Positions 5,877 through 6,246 of a stretch of 6,246 nucleotides of DNA are shown in pieces (position 1 is the stretch's first letter; each line of letters opens with the position of its first letter). Under the pieces are notes generated by a model. It saw nothing but the letters and a program-made list of their open reading frames with translations. It made no database searches and had not been told where the DNA came from. The position numbers and the translations under genes were made by a program. Source of the DNA: Acidobacteriaceae bacterium. Its GTDB lineage: Bacteria; Acidobacteriota; Terriglobia; Terriglobales; Acidobacteriaceae. The stretch spans positions 1-6,246 of the forward strand of contig JASHTU010000465.1 of assembly GCA_030040395.1 (NCBI GenBank), in the 5' to 3' direction.

Positions 5877-6246
5877 ACCCGCACCTCGTCCAGGCGCACC
5901 GGCCGATGTTCGTCGAAAGATTTGCGCGCCGCCAGCGCCATCACCACCGGAACGCGGCTGTCGGCCCCGTTGATGGCGGTGGGTTTTTGCTCGAGGACGG
6001 CCTGGGTGAAGGATTCGAGTTCCATGGCAAAGCTTTCTGTGTAGCGGTCCATGAAAAAATTCAGCGGCAGATCAGTGTAAACACATTTTTCGCTGCTGAC
6101 CACGACCTGGTTCGGATATCGGTTCTCGGTGGCGATCTTCCCTTTGCTGCCCAGAATCTCCACCCGCTGATCGTAGCCGAAGGTGGCCTTGCGGCTGTTG
6201 TCGATGGTTCCGATGGCTCCGCTACGGAAGTGCAGAACCGTGATGG
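5873..6246 (-). CDS. iolG: Gfo/Idh/MocA dehydrogenase, inositol 2-dehydrogenase-like, C-terminal part (5' end beyond right edge)
   Basis: The frame is open from the right edge (6246) to TGA at 5875-5873, showing 123 C-terminal residues of a protein family usually about 330-345 long. The visible part begins ITVLHFRSGAIGTIDNSR and continues KATFGYDQRVEILGSKGK. It then has DLPLNFFMDRYTESF and ends with GADSRVPVVMALAARKSFDE and VRLDEV. This pattern of a beta-sheet domain (GAIGTIDNSR, GYDQRVEILGSKG) followed by a C-terminal helix pair matches myo-inositol 2-dehydrogenases (IolG/IdhA). These oxidise myo-inositol to 2-keto-myo-inositol with NAD. The N-terminal Rossmann domain and the catalytic Lys/Asp/His are outside the window, so a related sugar or scyllo-inositol dehydrogenase cannot be excluded. 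It is the most upstream visible gene of the cluster and overlaps the next gene by four bases (ATGA), so co-translation is expected. Its promoter must lie beyond the window. Confidence 0.82.
   Translation of the reverse strand, partial: ITVLHFRSGAIGTIDNSRKATFGYDQRVEILGSKGKIATENRYPNQVVVSSEKCVYTDLPLNFFMDRYTESFAMELESFTQAVLEQKPTAINGADSRVPVVMALAARKSFDEHRPVRLDEVRV

Noticed and set aside
4973..6044. Long plus-strand frames (4973-5737 and 5193-6044) opposite the transporter and dehydrogenase genes
   Set aside because: They are low-complexity, Arg/Pro/Ala-rich translations without motifs, running across three well-supported minus-strand genes.
1..6246. tRNA, rRNA, CRISPR arrays, insertion sequences and prophage genes
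   Set aside because: I saw no clover-leaf tRNA sequence, no spaced identical repeats of CRISPR length, no transposase or integrase motifs and no terminal inverted repeats.

Overview
This is a GC-rich bacterial chromosomal window with no RNA genes, mobile elements or CRISPR arrays that I can see. The visible protein families point to Acidobacteriota (Terriglobia-like). The N-terminus of the edge PadR regulator has the form typical of that group, and the small proteins and sugar-transporter type fit it too. This assignment is inference from family resemblance, not from a marker gene.

Left part (1-1286): three genes without an obvious functional link. A PadR-family transcriptional regulator runs off the left edge on the minus strand. 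Its start is preceded by a dyad that may be an autoregulatory operator. Upstream on the same strand is a 70-residue DUF2945 (HVA1/TUDOR-like) protein. After a roughly 310-base divergent spacer comes a plus-strand exported cupin. A 392-base convergent spacer (1287-1678) follows. It appears non-coding and holds small repeats and weak dyads.

Right part (1679-6246): a five-gene minus-strand cluster, transcribed right to left, that looks like one carbohydrate-catabolism operon. It begins with the C-terminal part of a Gfo/Idh/MocA dehydrogenase resembling inositol 2-dehydrogenase (iolG), cut by the right edge. Next is a 33-residue single-pass membrane protein that overlaps iolG by ATGA. Then comes a GRP/DMT-type sugar transporter starting 4 bases later, with an extra C-terminal linker and two more membrane segments. 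An FAD-dependent glycerol-3-phosphate dehydrogenase (GlpD) and a ribokinase (RbsK) complete the cluster. A perfect 9-bp stem-loop lies between glpD and rbsK.

How they may work together (inference): the transporter imports a sugar or polyol. The dehydrogenase and the kinase would act on the free substrate, and GlpD would pass electrons from a triose phosphate to the quinone pool. The tightly coupled 33-residue membrane protein is the least explained element and the best candidate for something undescribed, perhaps a small partner of the transporter.
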